From assembly GCA_036340215.1 (NCBI GenBank), contig JAYYZF010000072.1:1-21964 (forward strand): a stretch of DNA of 21,964 bases, given 5' to 3'. This stretch comes from JABJPE01 sp036340215 (GTDB lineage: Bacteria; Pseudomonadota; Gammaproteobacteria; Comchoanobacterales; Comchoanobacteraceae). Both the position numbers and the translations under genes were made by a program. The notes beneath the pieces are model-generated. The model was not told where the DNA came from. It saw nothing but the letters and a program-made list of their open reading frames with translations, and made no database searches. This document shows positions 1 to 8,004 of this stretch, piece after piece. Positions within the stretch are counted from its first letter, which is position 1. Every line of letters begins with the position of its first letter.

Positions 1-300
1 TCAATACTGGCTACGCAGCCTGACCTTGATAAAGAAACAAAAATAAATCTCATGTCCGAAAATATTACTGAGCCAAGTGATTTTTGTAAAAAAATAAATG
101 ATTCTTTAACAGATGTAAATGTTCGGCTATTTTCAGCAGAAGGCAGTAGCCCAGAGGATATTCTGAAGTTAAAAAGTACCTTGAATAAAATCTCTGACTC
201 TGGTTTTTCCGGAGATAAGGAAAATATAGTTGATCTTACTCTGCAGCTGGGCGAATTAGATAACAGTAAGGAAAGCCTGAAATTTCCACGTAATCAATAA
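1..300 (+). CDS. C-terminal end of an unrecognised protein, cut by the window's left edge
   Basis: The reading frame that ends at TAA 298-300 is open back to base 1, giving 99 visible residues. The ATG at 52 is therefore probably internal: it lies in a continuous acidic, helical-looking stretch and has no Shine-Dalgarno sequence before it. The visible part is hydrophilic, with no membrane segment and no motif I recognise. It is rich in Ser, Asp, Glu, Lys and Leu (for example SPEDILKLKSTLNKISDSGF) and ends LKFPRNQ. Its composition resembles the small protein at 15350-15799, and a weak similarity around Asn-Ile-Thr-(His/Glu) is possible, but I cannot establish homology by eye. The next gene is convergent. 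Function unknown. Confidence 0.55.
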   Translation, partial: SILATQPDLDKETKINLMSENITEPSDFCKKINDSLTDVNVRLFSAEGSSPEDILKLKSTLNKISDSGFSGDKENIVDLTLQLGELDNSKESLKFPRNQ

Positions 301-381
301 AATTTTTTAATCATATACTATTCCCATAGAAGTATGGTTAGAGTTTATGTTTGTATTTGCTAACAGTAACGTTATATTTTT

Positions 382-1197
382 TTATAAGGATAAGTGCAGT
401 ATACCAATCAATGCTAGCAATAAGCCTAGAATTTTGTTGAGCTGTTTTTTGGAGAACTTCTTGTTTAGTTTAATCCCATAGTTGATAAACATTGGGGATA
501 TAACAAGTGCTATAACCATCATTGGCCAGAAGATATCTCCTATAAAATAACTGTTTTCAATTGGAGGTGTGGGATCAATAAAATACCATATGAGGGCTGA
601 AGAAGATACTATAACTGTGGATAAGGTTGAGGTGGCCGCTGATTTTTCTTTTGAAAATCCTATTTTCAATTGGAGCGGGAATAAAAAAATAGCTCCTCCA
701 ATACCCAAGAGAGATGTGAGAAAACTGATAGGTAAGAAAACCATAGGAAATAAGCTTTTAATGAGATTACTACTAGATGTATCATTTGTCTTTGGTAAGA
801 TTAAGTAATACAGAGATATTATAAATATTGCAGCACCAAATATTATGCTGAGCTGTTGGTTATCTATGATTCTTTTTACCCCGCCTCCCAAAAACGCTCC
901 AGAACCCAGCAGGAGAATTCTTACTATAATTTGCCATATTTCCAAATCTAGCTGCTTTCTTCTGTAGCATAAAGTAACACTATTCAAGCAGAGAATACAA
1001 GCAAGAGAGGTGTTGTTGGCAATGAGCATAGTATTCTCAATTTCAGGGTAGTAGTGTTTTAAAATAAAATTGATTGTTGGTACGAAAAATATTCCACCAC
1101 CAATGCCAAAAATGCCAGAAAGAATACCTGCAAAGACTGCGATTGCAAAACTTGCGATAAAAAGTACTATGTCGTCTAAAATTAGTATGTCAACCAT
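382..1197 (-). CDS. TauE/SafE (TSUP) family membrane permease
   Basis: A 271-residue, almost wholly hydrophobic protein with about eight predicted membrane segments, the usual length for the TSUP family. It shows the family's two-fold internal repeat. The N-terminal half has GIFGIGGGIFFVPTINFIL at about residues 28-46, and the second half has LLGIGGAIFLFPLQLKIGFS. Each is the glycine-rich loop plus Phe/Val-Pro signature that begins a half-repeat. TSUP proteins move sulfite, sulfoacetate, sulfonates or other organic anions across the inner membrane; the substrate here cannot be read from sequence. The ATG at 1197 is the natural start because the first membrane helix begins right after it, though its ribosome site is weak. 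It diverges from the ABC transporter at 1374 across a gap containing nested inverted repeats, so the two may be regulated together. Confidence 0.88.
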   Translation of the reverse strand: MVDILILDDIVLFIASFAIAVFAGILSGIFGIGGGIFFVPTINFILKHYYPEIENTMLIANNTSLACILCLNSVTLCYRRKQLDLEIWQIIVRILLLGSGAFLGGGVKRIIDNQQLSIIFGAAIFIISLYYLILPKTNDTSSSNLIKSLFPMVFLPISFLTSLLGIGGAIFLFPLQLKIGFSKEKSAATSTLSTVIVSSSALIWYFIDPTPPIENSYFIGDIFWPMMVIALVISPMFINYGIKLNKKFSKKQLNKILGLLLALIGILHLSL

Positions 1198-1200
1198 TGC

Positions 1201-1266
1201 AGTATATACGATACTTTGCCTTCATCAAAAATAATTATAGTTGAATTATTTTTCTCTGTATATACT
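1201..1266. repeat. Nested inverted repeats between divergent transporter genes
   Basis: Two perfect inverted repeats are nested here. The outer arms are AGTATATAC at 1201-1209 and GTATATACT at 1258-1266. The inner arms are AAAAATAATT at 1227-1236 and AATTATTTTT at 1244-1253, with a 7-base loop. The inner hairpin has an A-run on one side and a T-run on the other. The element lies just upstream of the minus-strand permease start and about 110 bases before the plus-strand transporter start. It could be an operator, a structured leader or a bidirectional terminator-like hairpin. It contains only A/T pairs in the inner stem, so chance is not excluded. Confidence 0.4.
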
Positions 1267-1373
1267 TACACAGCTAAGATTCAAGAGTTACACTGCTAAT
1301 GAGTTTTTTCTAATTATTATATATGTTATATTACGTATTCTGGTTTCTAATTTTGGTAGTAGAGGTTGCTTAA

Positions 1374-3107
1374 ATGTTACAAATTAATCTCTTTTCACGC
1401 AAAGATTTAGTAAAAGCTCCTGCGCCAAACTACTGGGATATTCTAGCATTTGTTTTTATTGCTGCTTGCTTTTTGTCTGTTTCTTGGCTATTACAGCAGA
1501 TGCTAGTGCCTTTTGCACTTTCAGACAATAATATTATAGATCTTAATCCATGGAATTTACCTGCTTATTGTTTACGAAGTGTACTGCGTATTTGTCTGGC
1601 ACTAATTCTATCATTTTTTTTTACTTTTATTTTTGGTACAGCTGCTGCAAAAAGTAAGTTGGCCGAAAGCATAATAATACCATCGATAGATGTTCTACAA
1701 TCAGTTCCTGTTTTGGGTTTTTTATCTGTTGGTGTTTGGGGTTTTTTGCTCTTATTTCCAGGAAGTTTACTTGGTCCAGAGTGTGCGGCAATTTTTGCTA
1801 TTTTTACCGCACAAGTTTGGAATATGACTCTCAGCTTTTACCAAAGCTTATGCCTTGTGCCAAAAAGTCTCAGAGAAGCTAGTGGTATAATGCACTTATC
1901 TCCTTGGCAAACATTTTGGTGTTTGGAAGTTCCTTTTGCTATCCCGTCTTTACTTTGGAATACTATGTTGTCAATTTCTGTAAGTTGGTTTTTTATGGTT
2001 GCATCAGAGGCGATAGAAGTAAATAACCATACGATACTACTACCAGGAATTGGCTCTTATATTGGTCTAGCGATTAAGAAAGCGAATATGAATGCAGTAT
2101 GGTGGGCAATTATTGCAATGTTTGCAACAATTGTAATTTATGACCAAATCTTTTTTCGTCCTATTATGCAGTGGGGTGAGAAATTTAGACCGGTAAATCA
2201 TTATGAGGAACTAACTCCTTCATTCATCGCAAAGCTTTTATCTAGAGCAACTTTAGTCCAATTTACTTTTAAATCATTGAAATGGTTCTTGGCTCCAGTG
2301 GCTATGTTGCCAAAAATTTTACATAGGAAGAGTGAAAAAAGACAAAGAATATTTATTTCTAGTACTTTTTGGTCTTATTTAAGTCTTATAAATATCTTAT
2401 TGATTTTGGGAGTTGCTATTTGGTCATTTAATGCAATAAGTAATTTTTTCTTGCAATCGGTTTCTAGCAGTGAATTTTATAAAGTTATGTGGCTCGGCTC
2501 TATTTCAACTTTTAGAGTTTTTATCCTTGTTTCAATATGTATTTGTATATGGTTACCCATTGGAGTTTGGATAGGTTTAAGGCCTAACTTAGCTAGGACC
2601 ATTCAGCCTATTATTCAAATTTTATCTGCTTTTCCAGCCAATTTATTTTTCCCAGTTTTTGCAACTTTCATAATTAAATACGACTTGAACCAAGATATAT
2701 GGTTATCTCCTCTTATGGTTTTAGGTACCCAATGGTATGTATTGTTTAATGTTATAGCGGGGACGATGTCACTACCTGAGGAGCAAAAATATGCTGTTGC
2801 TTCATTTGGTGTTTCAAAAAGATTATGGTGGCGACGCTTTATTTTACCAGCACTGTTTCCGCATTTGGTTACAGGTGCCATGACCGCCACTGGTGGTGCA
2901 TGGAATGCAAGTATTATTGCTGAGGCAATCAATTGGGGGAATATGCATCTATACGCAACTGGCCTTGGCGCATACATTGCATATAATACCAGAATCGGGA
3001 ATAGTATTAATATGGCTTTGGGTATTGTTGTAATGTGTTTTTATGTATTACTAATAAACAGAATTTTTTGGCAGCCGCTCTATCATTTTTCACAACGACG
3101 GAGCTGA
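1374..3107 (+). CDS. Fused double-permease subunit of a NitT/TauT-type ABC transporter
   Basis: A 577-residue polytopic protein made of two binding-protein-dependent permease domains in tandem, where most relatives (SsuC, TauC, NrtB) have one domain of about 260 residues. Each half has the cytoplasmic EAA-type coupling loop: REASGIMHLSPWQTFW near residue 167 and AVASFGVSKRLWWRRF near residue 473. Each loop is followed by a Pro-containing helix start, the part that docks on the ATPase. About twelve membrane helices are visible. A single chain could thus supply the whole membrane channel. The start ATG follows an AGAGG-like site. The ATPase gene begins 17 bases downstream on the same strand, so the two form an operon. 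No solute-binding protein gene is adjacent, so the substrate and even the direction of transport are open. Confidence 0.88.
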   Translation: MLQINLFSRKDLVKAPAPNYWDILAFVFIAACFLSVSWLLQQMLVPFALSDNNIIDLNPWNLPAYCLRSVLRICLALILSFFFTFIFGTAAAKSKLAESIIIPSIDVLQSVPVLGFLSVGVWGFLLLFPGSLLGPECAAIFAIFTAQVWNMTLSFYQSLCLVPKSLREASGIMHLSPWQTFWCLEVPFAIPSLLWNTMLSISVSWFFMVASEAIEVNNHTILLPGIGSYIGLAIKKANMNAVWWAIIAMFATIVIYDQIFFRPIMQWGEKFRPVNHYEELTPSFIAKLLSRATLVQFTFKSLKWFLAPVAMLPKILHRKSEKRQRIFISSTFWSYLSLINILLILGVAIWSFNAISNFFLQSVSSSEFYKVMWLGSISTFRVFILVSICICIWLPIGVWIGLRPNLARTIQPIIQILSAFPANLFFPVFATFIIKYDLNQDIWLSPLMVLGTQWYVLFNVIAGTMSLPEEQKYAVASFGVSKRLWWRRFILPALFPHLVTGAMTATGGAWNASIIAEAINWGNMHLYATGLGAYIAYNTRIGNSINMALGIVVMCFYVLLINRIFWQPLYHFSQRRS

Positions 3108-3124
3108 GATAAGGATGATTTTTT

Positions 3125-4426
3125 ATGGCAACTAAAGCACCTATAATAGTCTTAGAAAATGTTTCAAAGTTTTTTAGTCAACGTGATCGGCAGAAGCTTT
3201 TAGTACTAGATAACTTAAACTTGAGCTTGTACCCAGGTGAAGTTGTAGCTTTGGTAGGTAAATCTGGTTCTGGTAAATCAACTTTATTACGCATAATAGC
3301 TGGTTTAATGCCGCCAAATACTGGAAGAGTGCTATGGCATGGTGCAGATGTAAGACAGCCATTCAAGGGTCTAAGTATGGTCTTTCAAGATTTTGCATTA
3401 TTGCCGTGGTTAACGGTGCTGCAAAATGTAGAGCTAGGCTTAGAAGCTCTAGGAGTTGAACGTAAAGAGCGAAGAGAGAAGGCTCTGAGTGCAATTGATA
3501 TGGTGGGTATGGATGGCTTTGAGTCTGCATATCCTAAAGAATTGTCTGGTGGTATGTGCCAACGGGTAGGTTTAGCCAGGGCGTTAGTAGTTGATCCTGA
3601 GATAATGTTGATGGATGAGCCTTTTTCGGCCTTGGATGTTCTCACAAGTGATAATTTGCGAAGTGACTTATTAACTTTATGGCAAAGTAAAAAAACTAAT
3701 CTAAAGAATATTCTGATTGTTACTCATAATATTGAAGAGGCTGTTTTACTTGCAGATAGAATTTTAATCTTTAGTTCAAATCCTGGCGCAATTAGAGCGG
3801 AGGTAAAAGTAAATATTAAGCACCCTCGTATTGATAATGAGCGGGGGATGCACGCTGTAATGGATGAAATATACCACCAATTATCATTGTTACATGATCC
3901 AAATAAAGTAGCTGGTGTTAGGTATAAAAATATAGGATTACATTATCGCCTACCTAAAGTAGAGATATCAGAACTGAGTGGCTTAATTGAAACCTTGAAC
4001 TCAAGTGATTACGAGAGAAGAGCAGAGTTAGTAGATTTAGCTGAAGATCTACATCTTGATGTGGATGACTTATTTCCGTTAGCAGACGCTTTAGAAATTT
4101 TACGTTTTGCATATATTCAGGATGGTTACTTAGTTTTAACTGATCTTGGCTCTAAGTTTGCTTTAGCTGAAATTTTAGAGCAGAAGAAAATATTTGCAAA
4201 ACAACTTTTAAGTCATGTGCCCCTAGCCAGACATATAAGGAGAGTGCTTGATGAAAGATATAACCAATCAGCTACTCAGGATAGATTCCTTTCAGAGCTT
4301 CAGGATAGTTTAACTGAGAGCGCTGCTGAGCAAGTATTAAAAGTTTGTATTGAATGGGGGCGTTTCGCTGAGCTTTACGCCTATAACTTTAATAGTGGAA
4401 TGTTAAGTCTTGAAGACCCAGATTAA
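3125..4426 (+). CDS. NitT/TauT-type ABC transporter ATPase with C-terminal AAA-associated domain
   Basis: A 433-residue ATPase that energises the fused permease encoded just upstream. The nucleotide-binding domain (about residues 7-230) has every expected element: Walker A GKSGSGKST at 45-53, Q-loop Gln88 in MVFQDFALLPW, signature LSGGMCQ at 140-146, Walker B MLMDEP at 161-166 with its catalytic Glu, and the switch His201. The FQDFALLPWLTV stretch is typical of the SsuB/TauB/NrtC group. Plain SsuB/TauB enzymes end near residue 260; this one continues for about 170 residues with a helical domain rich in Leu, Asp and Glu. That domain matches my recollection of the AAA_assoc_C family found in ATPases of this type. 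An AAGGAT site precedes the ATG. The last codon overlaps the convergent aroB: the palindrome TTAA at 4423-4426 contains both TAA stops. Confidence 0.9.
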   Translation: MATKAPIIVLENVSKFFSQRDRQKLLVLDNLNLSLYPGEVVALVGKSGSGKSTLLRIIAGLMPPNTGRVLWHGADVRQPFKGLSMVFQDFALLPWLTVLQNVELGLEALGVERKERREKALSAIDMVGMDGFESAYPKELSGGMCQRVGLARALVVDPEIMLMDEPFSALDVLTSDNLRSDLLTLWQSKKTNLKNILIVTHNIEEAVLLADRILIFSSNPGAIRAEVKVNIKHPRIDNERGMHAVMDEIYHQLSLLHDPNKVAGVRYKNIGLHYRLPKVEISELSGLIETLNSSDYERRAELVDLAEDLHLDVDDLFPLADALEILRFAYIQDGYLVLTDLGSKFALAEILEQKKIFAKQLLSHVPLARHIRRVLDERYNQSATQDRFLSELQDSLTESAAEQVLKVCIEWGRFAELYAYNFNSGMLSLEDPD

Positions 4427-5544
4427 TTAGCTTTGATGCGATTTGACTCCACAAATTCCTTATTCATAAACTTAAGGGCATCAATGACAAGTTCAGATTT
4501 TATAGCCTTAGTATAGCTACCTGATTTAAAAATCCTCCCAATATCTTCTAACAGACAAAACCTCAATTCATTTTTTCTATTTTTTTTATCAAAGCTTAGC
4601 AGCTTTAAAAAATTTATTATATCAATCTCTTCTTCAATAACTCCTGCTAGTGGTCTAAAAATTTTGTTTATAAGTTCAAATTTACTTTTAGACAATATAC
4701 TTAACTTAACTGCGATATAAGACTCTGTGATAATGCCTATAGCTACCCCTTGGCCATGGCTAATTGTGAATTTAAAATATAATTCCAGTGCGTGTCCAAT
4801 ATTATGGCCTATATTTAGGCTTGCTCTTTTTCCTTTTTCGTATGGGTCTGCAGCTACAATTTTGTTTTTAGTGTTACAACTTGTATAACATATTTCTAAG
4901 AGCTTTTCTTCGGGGAGTTTTCCAATAACAAAATCACAGTAATTTTTATATACTTCTAATAAGTTATTTTCACTCTCCAAAAGAGCGTGTTTTAACGTTT
5001 CAACCCAGCCATCTCGCCAAGAGTTACCATCTTGGCTTTTTAAGAATTCAGTATCTACGAAAATAGCATAAGGACTAGTTATAGTACCTAACTGATTCTT
5101 GCCATAATCAGTATTTATGGCAGTTTTTCCTCCAATTGCTGCATCAACAATACATAGCATTGTTGTGGGTATGTAAATGGTTTTTATGCCGCGTAAATAG
5201 GTTGCCCCAATAAATCCTGCAATATCAGTAACAACCCCTCCCCCTAATGCTAAAATAATACTATCTTTGCTTATTTTATTTTCTTGCATAAAGTCTTGTA
5301 TATTTGCCATAACTTCCCTATTTTTAGCTTGGTCACCTGCTGGCATGACGTATTTATTTACGTTTATTCCTGTGAGGCTGCTGACGAACTGATTCCCATA
5401 GAGCATATTTACGTTAGTATCTGTGATGACAATTACAGATGATGTTAGCGATTTTAAATAGTTTAGTAGATAATCAGAATTTATATATTTGGTCCCAATA
5501 TTAATATTATATGGGCTTGGGAACTTTGCTTGTATAATCTTCAT
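4423..5544 (-). CDS. aroB: 3-dehydroquinate synthase
   Basis: A 373-residue enzyme that converts DAHP to 3-dehydroquinate using NAD and a divalent metal, the second step of the shikimate pathway. The NAD-binding core is clear: GGGVVTDIAGF from residue 101, RGIKTIYIPTT ending at 128 and GGKTAIN at 138-144. Likely metal ligands are Glu182, His247 (in GHNIGHALE) and His263 (in ISHGQGV). The 16-residue spacing between the two His matches the family. DKK..ELRFCLLEDIG near the C-terminus is also typical. A longer reading to 5601 is possible, but the ATG at 5544 is the right start: it overlaps the aroC stop in TAATG, implying translational coupling, and aligns with normal AroB N-termini. It is the second gene of an aroC-aroB operon. 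Confidence 0.93.
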   Translation of the reverse strand: MKIIQAKFPSPYNINIGTKYINSDYLLNYLKSLTSSVIVITDTNVNMLYGNQFVSSLTGINVNKYVMPAGDQAKNREVMANIQDFMQENKISKDSIILALGGGVVTDIAGFIGATYLRGIKTIYIPTTMLCIVDAAIGGKTAINTDYGKNQLGTITSPYAIFVDTEFLKSQDGNSWRDGWVETLKHALLESENNLLEVYKNYCDFVIGKLPEEKLLEICYTSCNTKNKIVAADPYEKGKRASLNIGHNIGHALELYFKFTISHGQGVAIGIITESYIAVKLSILSKSKFELINKIFRPLAGVIEEEIDIINFLKLLSFDKKNRKNELRFCLLEDIGRIFKSGSYTKAIKSELVIDALKFMNKEFVESNRIKAN

Positions 5545-6638
5545 TAAAAAGCCTTTGCGAGTTTGTTTGCTAGATATGCATCGGCTAAAGTTATAAAGCA
5601 CATTGCCTTTACAACAGCTGTGGCCCTAATGGCAACACACGGATCGTGTCTCGCATCTTTGGGTAACTCCAATATAGTTTCTTTGCCATTTAGATCGAGA
5701 GTATTTTGTGGCTTTTTAATACTTGAGGTTGGCTTAAATGCAACCGCGCCATAGATGTCAGCTCCAGTACTTATTCCTCCTAAAATTCCTCCACAATTAT
5801 TGGTATTTTGTTTAATTTGTGAAGTTTTATCATTTTGCCAGAGGTCGTTATGGGATGAGCCTGTTTGCTTGCTTGCAGAAAATCCTGAGCCTATCTCAAA
5901 TCCTTTGCTAGCAGGTATTGATAGCATTGCGTATGCAAGTTTTGCTTCAAGTTTTTGATAAATAGGCTCACCAAGACCAGCTGGAGCTCCCTTTATCAAG
6001 AATTTCACAGTGCCCCCAACAGAGTCACCTTCAGCTTGTTTTTTTTCTATCAGATTTATTATGTTCTGACTGGTGAAATTATCTGGACAAAAAACAGGAC
6101 TAGTTAAAATGTTATCCAAATCATTTACACTAGGCCAGTAATTGCTGGGTAATGAGATATTACCAACTTCTGATAAAAAGGTGTGAACAGAAATACCTAA
6201 TGGCTTCAAAAGTTGTGCAGCTATTGCACCGGCTGCAACTCTACAAACTGTTTCCCGTGCTGAAGCTCTACCACCACCGTTGTAATCATAAATTCCATAT
6301 TTTTTTAAGTAACTGTAATTTGCATGTCCTGGTCGGAGTTTGTCTGCTAAGTGTTGATATTGCGACTTTTTTGCATTGGTATTTTTGAAAATTATACTAA
6401 GAGGGGCACCTGTTGATTTACCATCAAATAAGCCTGATACTATTTCTGGGATATCTTGCTCTTTACGAGGTGAGGTAAGTTTCCTTCCGGGACGACGCCA
6501 TTTTAAATGTTCTTCAATTATTGCTGTGGAAATTTCTAATCCAGCTGGGATACCGTCAATTGTCACACCGACTGCGTTACCATGAGACTCTCCCCACGTT
6601 GTTATACGAAATAACTCACCAAAGAAATTGCTTGGCAT
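5544..6638 (-). CDS. aroC: Chorismate synthase
   Basis: A 364-residue enzyme that uses reduced FMN to convert 5-enolpyruvylshikimate-3-phosphate to chorismate, the last common step before Phe, Tyr, Trp, folate and quinones. Family signatures are intact: GESHGNAVGV at 16-25 (catalytic His19), RPGHANYSYLKKYG at 102-115 (second catalytic His105), GGGRASARET at 121-130, and near the end RHDPCVAIRA. The length is normal. The ATG at 6638 has a good AAGAGG site 9 bases upstream, and a TATAAT lies about 25 bases before it on this strand. The gene shares a short divergent intergenic region with aroA, and its stop overlaps the aroB start by one base, so aroC and aroB are probably co-transcribed. Confidence 0.96.
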   Translation of the reverse strand: MPSNFFGELFRITTWGESHGNAVGVTIDGIPAGLEISTAIIEEHLKWRRPGRKLTSPRKEQDIPEIVSGLFDGKSTGAPLSIIFKNTNAKKSQYQHLADKLRPGHANYSYLKKYGIYDYNGGGRASARETVCRVAAGAIAAQLLKPLGISVHTFLSEVGNISLPSNYWPSVNDLDNILTSPVFCPDNFTSQNIINLIEKKQAEGDSVGGTVKFLIKGAPAGLGEPIYQKLEAKLAYAMLSIPASKGFEIGSGFSASKQTGSSHNDLWQNDKTSQIKQNTNNCGGILGGISTGADIYGAVAFKPTSSIKKPQNTLDLNGKETILELPKDARHDPCVAIRATAVVKAMCFITLADAYLANKLAKAF

Positions 6639-6663
6639 ATTTATAACCTCTTCAAATTAACAT

Positions 6664-6669
6664 ATTATA
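6664..6669 (-). promoter_or_regulatory. Candidate -10 element for aroC-aroB
   Basis: On the minus strand this reads TATAAT, 25 bases before the aroC ATG, a suitable distance for a -10 box. I could not find a good -35 hexamer 16-18 bases further upstream; the best candidates are AT-rich and unconvincing. The whole divergent region between aroC and aroA is only 73 bases and must hold both promoters. Confidence 0.3.
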
Positions 6670-6711
6670 TTACTAATAGTTTAATATATATCATTTTAGG
6701 TTGAGTTGCTA

Positions 6712-8004
6712 ATGGATCTTCAAATTACATCTGGTAGTTTCAAAGGAGGAGAATTAATCGCTCCGGCATCAAAATCTCAGAGCCAGAGGGCGCTAATTTT
6801 TGCAAGTATGGCTTCAGGTGAGTCTGAGTTAATAAACGTATTACAATCACCTGATATTTTTGCAATGATAACAGCTTGTGAAGCCATGGGCGCAAAGATC
6901 TTATGTCAAGAATCTGGTAGATATTCTGTCACTGGTATTTCTGGTTACCCAAAGTTATGCAGTTCTAGAATAAATGTTGGAGGGTCTGGTCAAGTTTTGC
7001 GTTTTTTCCCAGCAATAGCATTGTGTGCTTTTAACGAGTTCAGTTTGTTTGGGGATGAATCAGTTGCTAAAAGAAGATCTATGGCTGATTTATTGACAGG
7101 TTTAGGGCAATTAGGAATTAATTTTGATTATTTAGATAGGGTTGGTTATGCCCCTGTTAATTTAAAAGGTAAGCTTAGTCCTGGTTTTGTAAGTGTGAAA
7201 GGATATGATTCTCAGGTTGTCTCAGCATTGTTAATAGCTGCTTCTTATTTAGGTGGGGTCACCACAATTAAAGTGACTGAACCTGGGGAGTTACCTTGGG
7301 TAAAATTAACTCAGTGCTGGTTAGGTGATCAAGTTGAGTATTCTGCAAAAAATACTAGCAATATTTACAAAGTAACCGGAAAAAGATTACATGAGCCATT
7401 TTCTTATACTGTGCCAGGTGACTTTAGCTCCATAGCCTATTTTGTCGCAGTAGCAGCTATATTAGGAAAACCTCTTAAGATAGATGGTTTAGATTGGTCC
7501 CAGCCTCAGGGAGATAAAATCTTCATTGATATACTGATAAAATTAGATAAAAATAAAGTTATCGAGAAAACTAGATCGGGTCTTATAGTTAAGGGTCAAA
7601 TGAGGCTTGAGTCTAATCTTACTATTGATGTGAATGAATGTATTGATATGGTGACCATTCTTGCAGTTATAGGCTGCTTTGCCAATGGTATTTTAGAAAT
7701 TACAGGTGCTAAGGTTGCTACTGAAAAAGAAAGCAATAGATTATTAGCTATAAGTACCGAATTAAAAAAAATGGGTGCTGATATTTCAGTGAAAGAAGAT
7801 GGTTTAGTTATTCGTGGTTTAGTTCCAATAAAAGGAGCTGATTGCCATAGTTGGCAAGATCATCGTGTTGCAATGGCTCTTACTATTGCTGCGCTCGGTG
7901 CCTCAGGCGATAGTATTATACGTGAGGCTGCTTGTATTGAAAAAAGTAATGCAAACTTCTACAGAGAATTAAATAGACTTGGGGTAAAGATTGCAGTTAT
8001 CTAA
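6712..8004 (+). CDS. aroA: 3-phosphoshikimate 1-carboxyvinyltransferase (EPSP synthase)
   Basis: A 430-residue enzyme joining shikimate-3-phosphate and phosphoenolpyruvate. Active-site residues are in place: Lys21 and Arg26 in PASKSQSQRA, GSGQVLR at 91-97, Gln168 in GYDSQ, Asp312 in NECIDMV, Glu340 and Arg343 in KESNR, Arg385 in DHRVAMA, and Lys411. The phosphoenolpyruvate loop is unusual: the common NAGTAMR or GNSGT motif is here GGSGQVLR. Several blocks (SYTVPGDFSS, LSPGFVSVKGYDSQ, PWVKLTQCWL, GAK..KESNR) resemble chlamydial AroA as I remember it more than the E. coli or Coxiella enzymes. A TTG at 6706 is an alternative start; I prefer the ATG at 6712, which has GAG 6 bases before it. The gene overlaps aroK by 14 bases. 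Confidence 0.93.
   Translation: MDLQITSGSFKGGELIAPASKSQSQRALIFASMASGESELINVLQSPDIFAMITACEAMGAKILCQESGRYSVTGISGYPKLCSSRINVGGSGQVLRFFPAIALCAFNEFSLFGDESVAKRRSMADLLTGLGQLGINFDYLDRVGYAPVNLKGKLSPGFVSVKGYDSQVVSALLIAASYLGGVTTIKVTEPGELPWVKLTQCWLGDQVEYSAKNTSNIYKVTGKRLHEPFSYTVPGDFSSIAYFVAVAAILGKPLKIDGLDWSQPQGDKIFIDILIKLDKNKVIEKTRSGLIVKGQMRLESNLTIDVNECIDMVTILAVIGCFANGILEITGAKVATEKESNRLLAISTELKKMGADISVKEDGLVIRGLVPIKGADCHSWQDHRVAMALTIAALGASGDSIIREAACIEKSNANFYRELNRLGVKIAVI

Noticed and set aside
361..381. Terminator between the left-edge gene and the TauE/SafE gene
   Set aside because: There is a small palindrome TAACGTTA followed by a T-run, but the stem is only 4 base pairs with no stable loop. Too weak to call.
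2615..2977. Open frame on the strand opposite the double permease, and similar frames opposite aroC, the ATPase and the ankyrin genes
   Set aside because: They overlap strongly supported genes, have no family-like features and lack ribosome sites, so they are shadows of the real coding frames.
4423..5601. Longer AroB start at 5601 adding 19 residues
   Set aside because: The extra residues lie wholly inside aroC and do not resemble an AroB N-terminus. The ATG at 5544 overlaps the aroC stop and aligns with the family.
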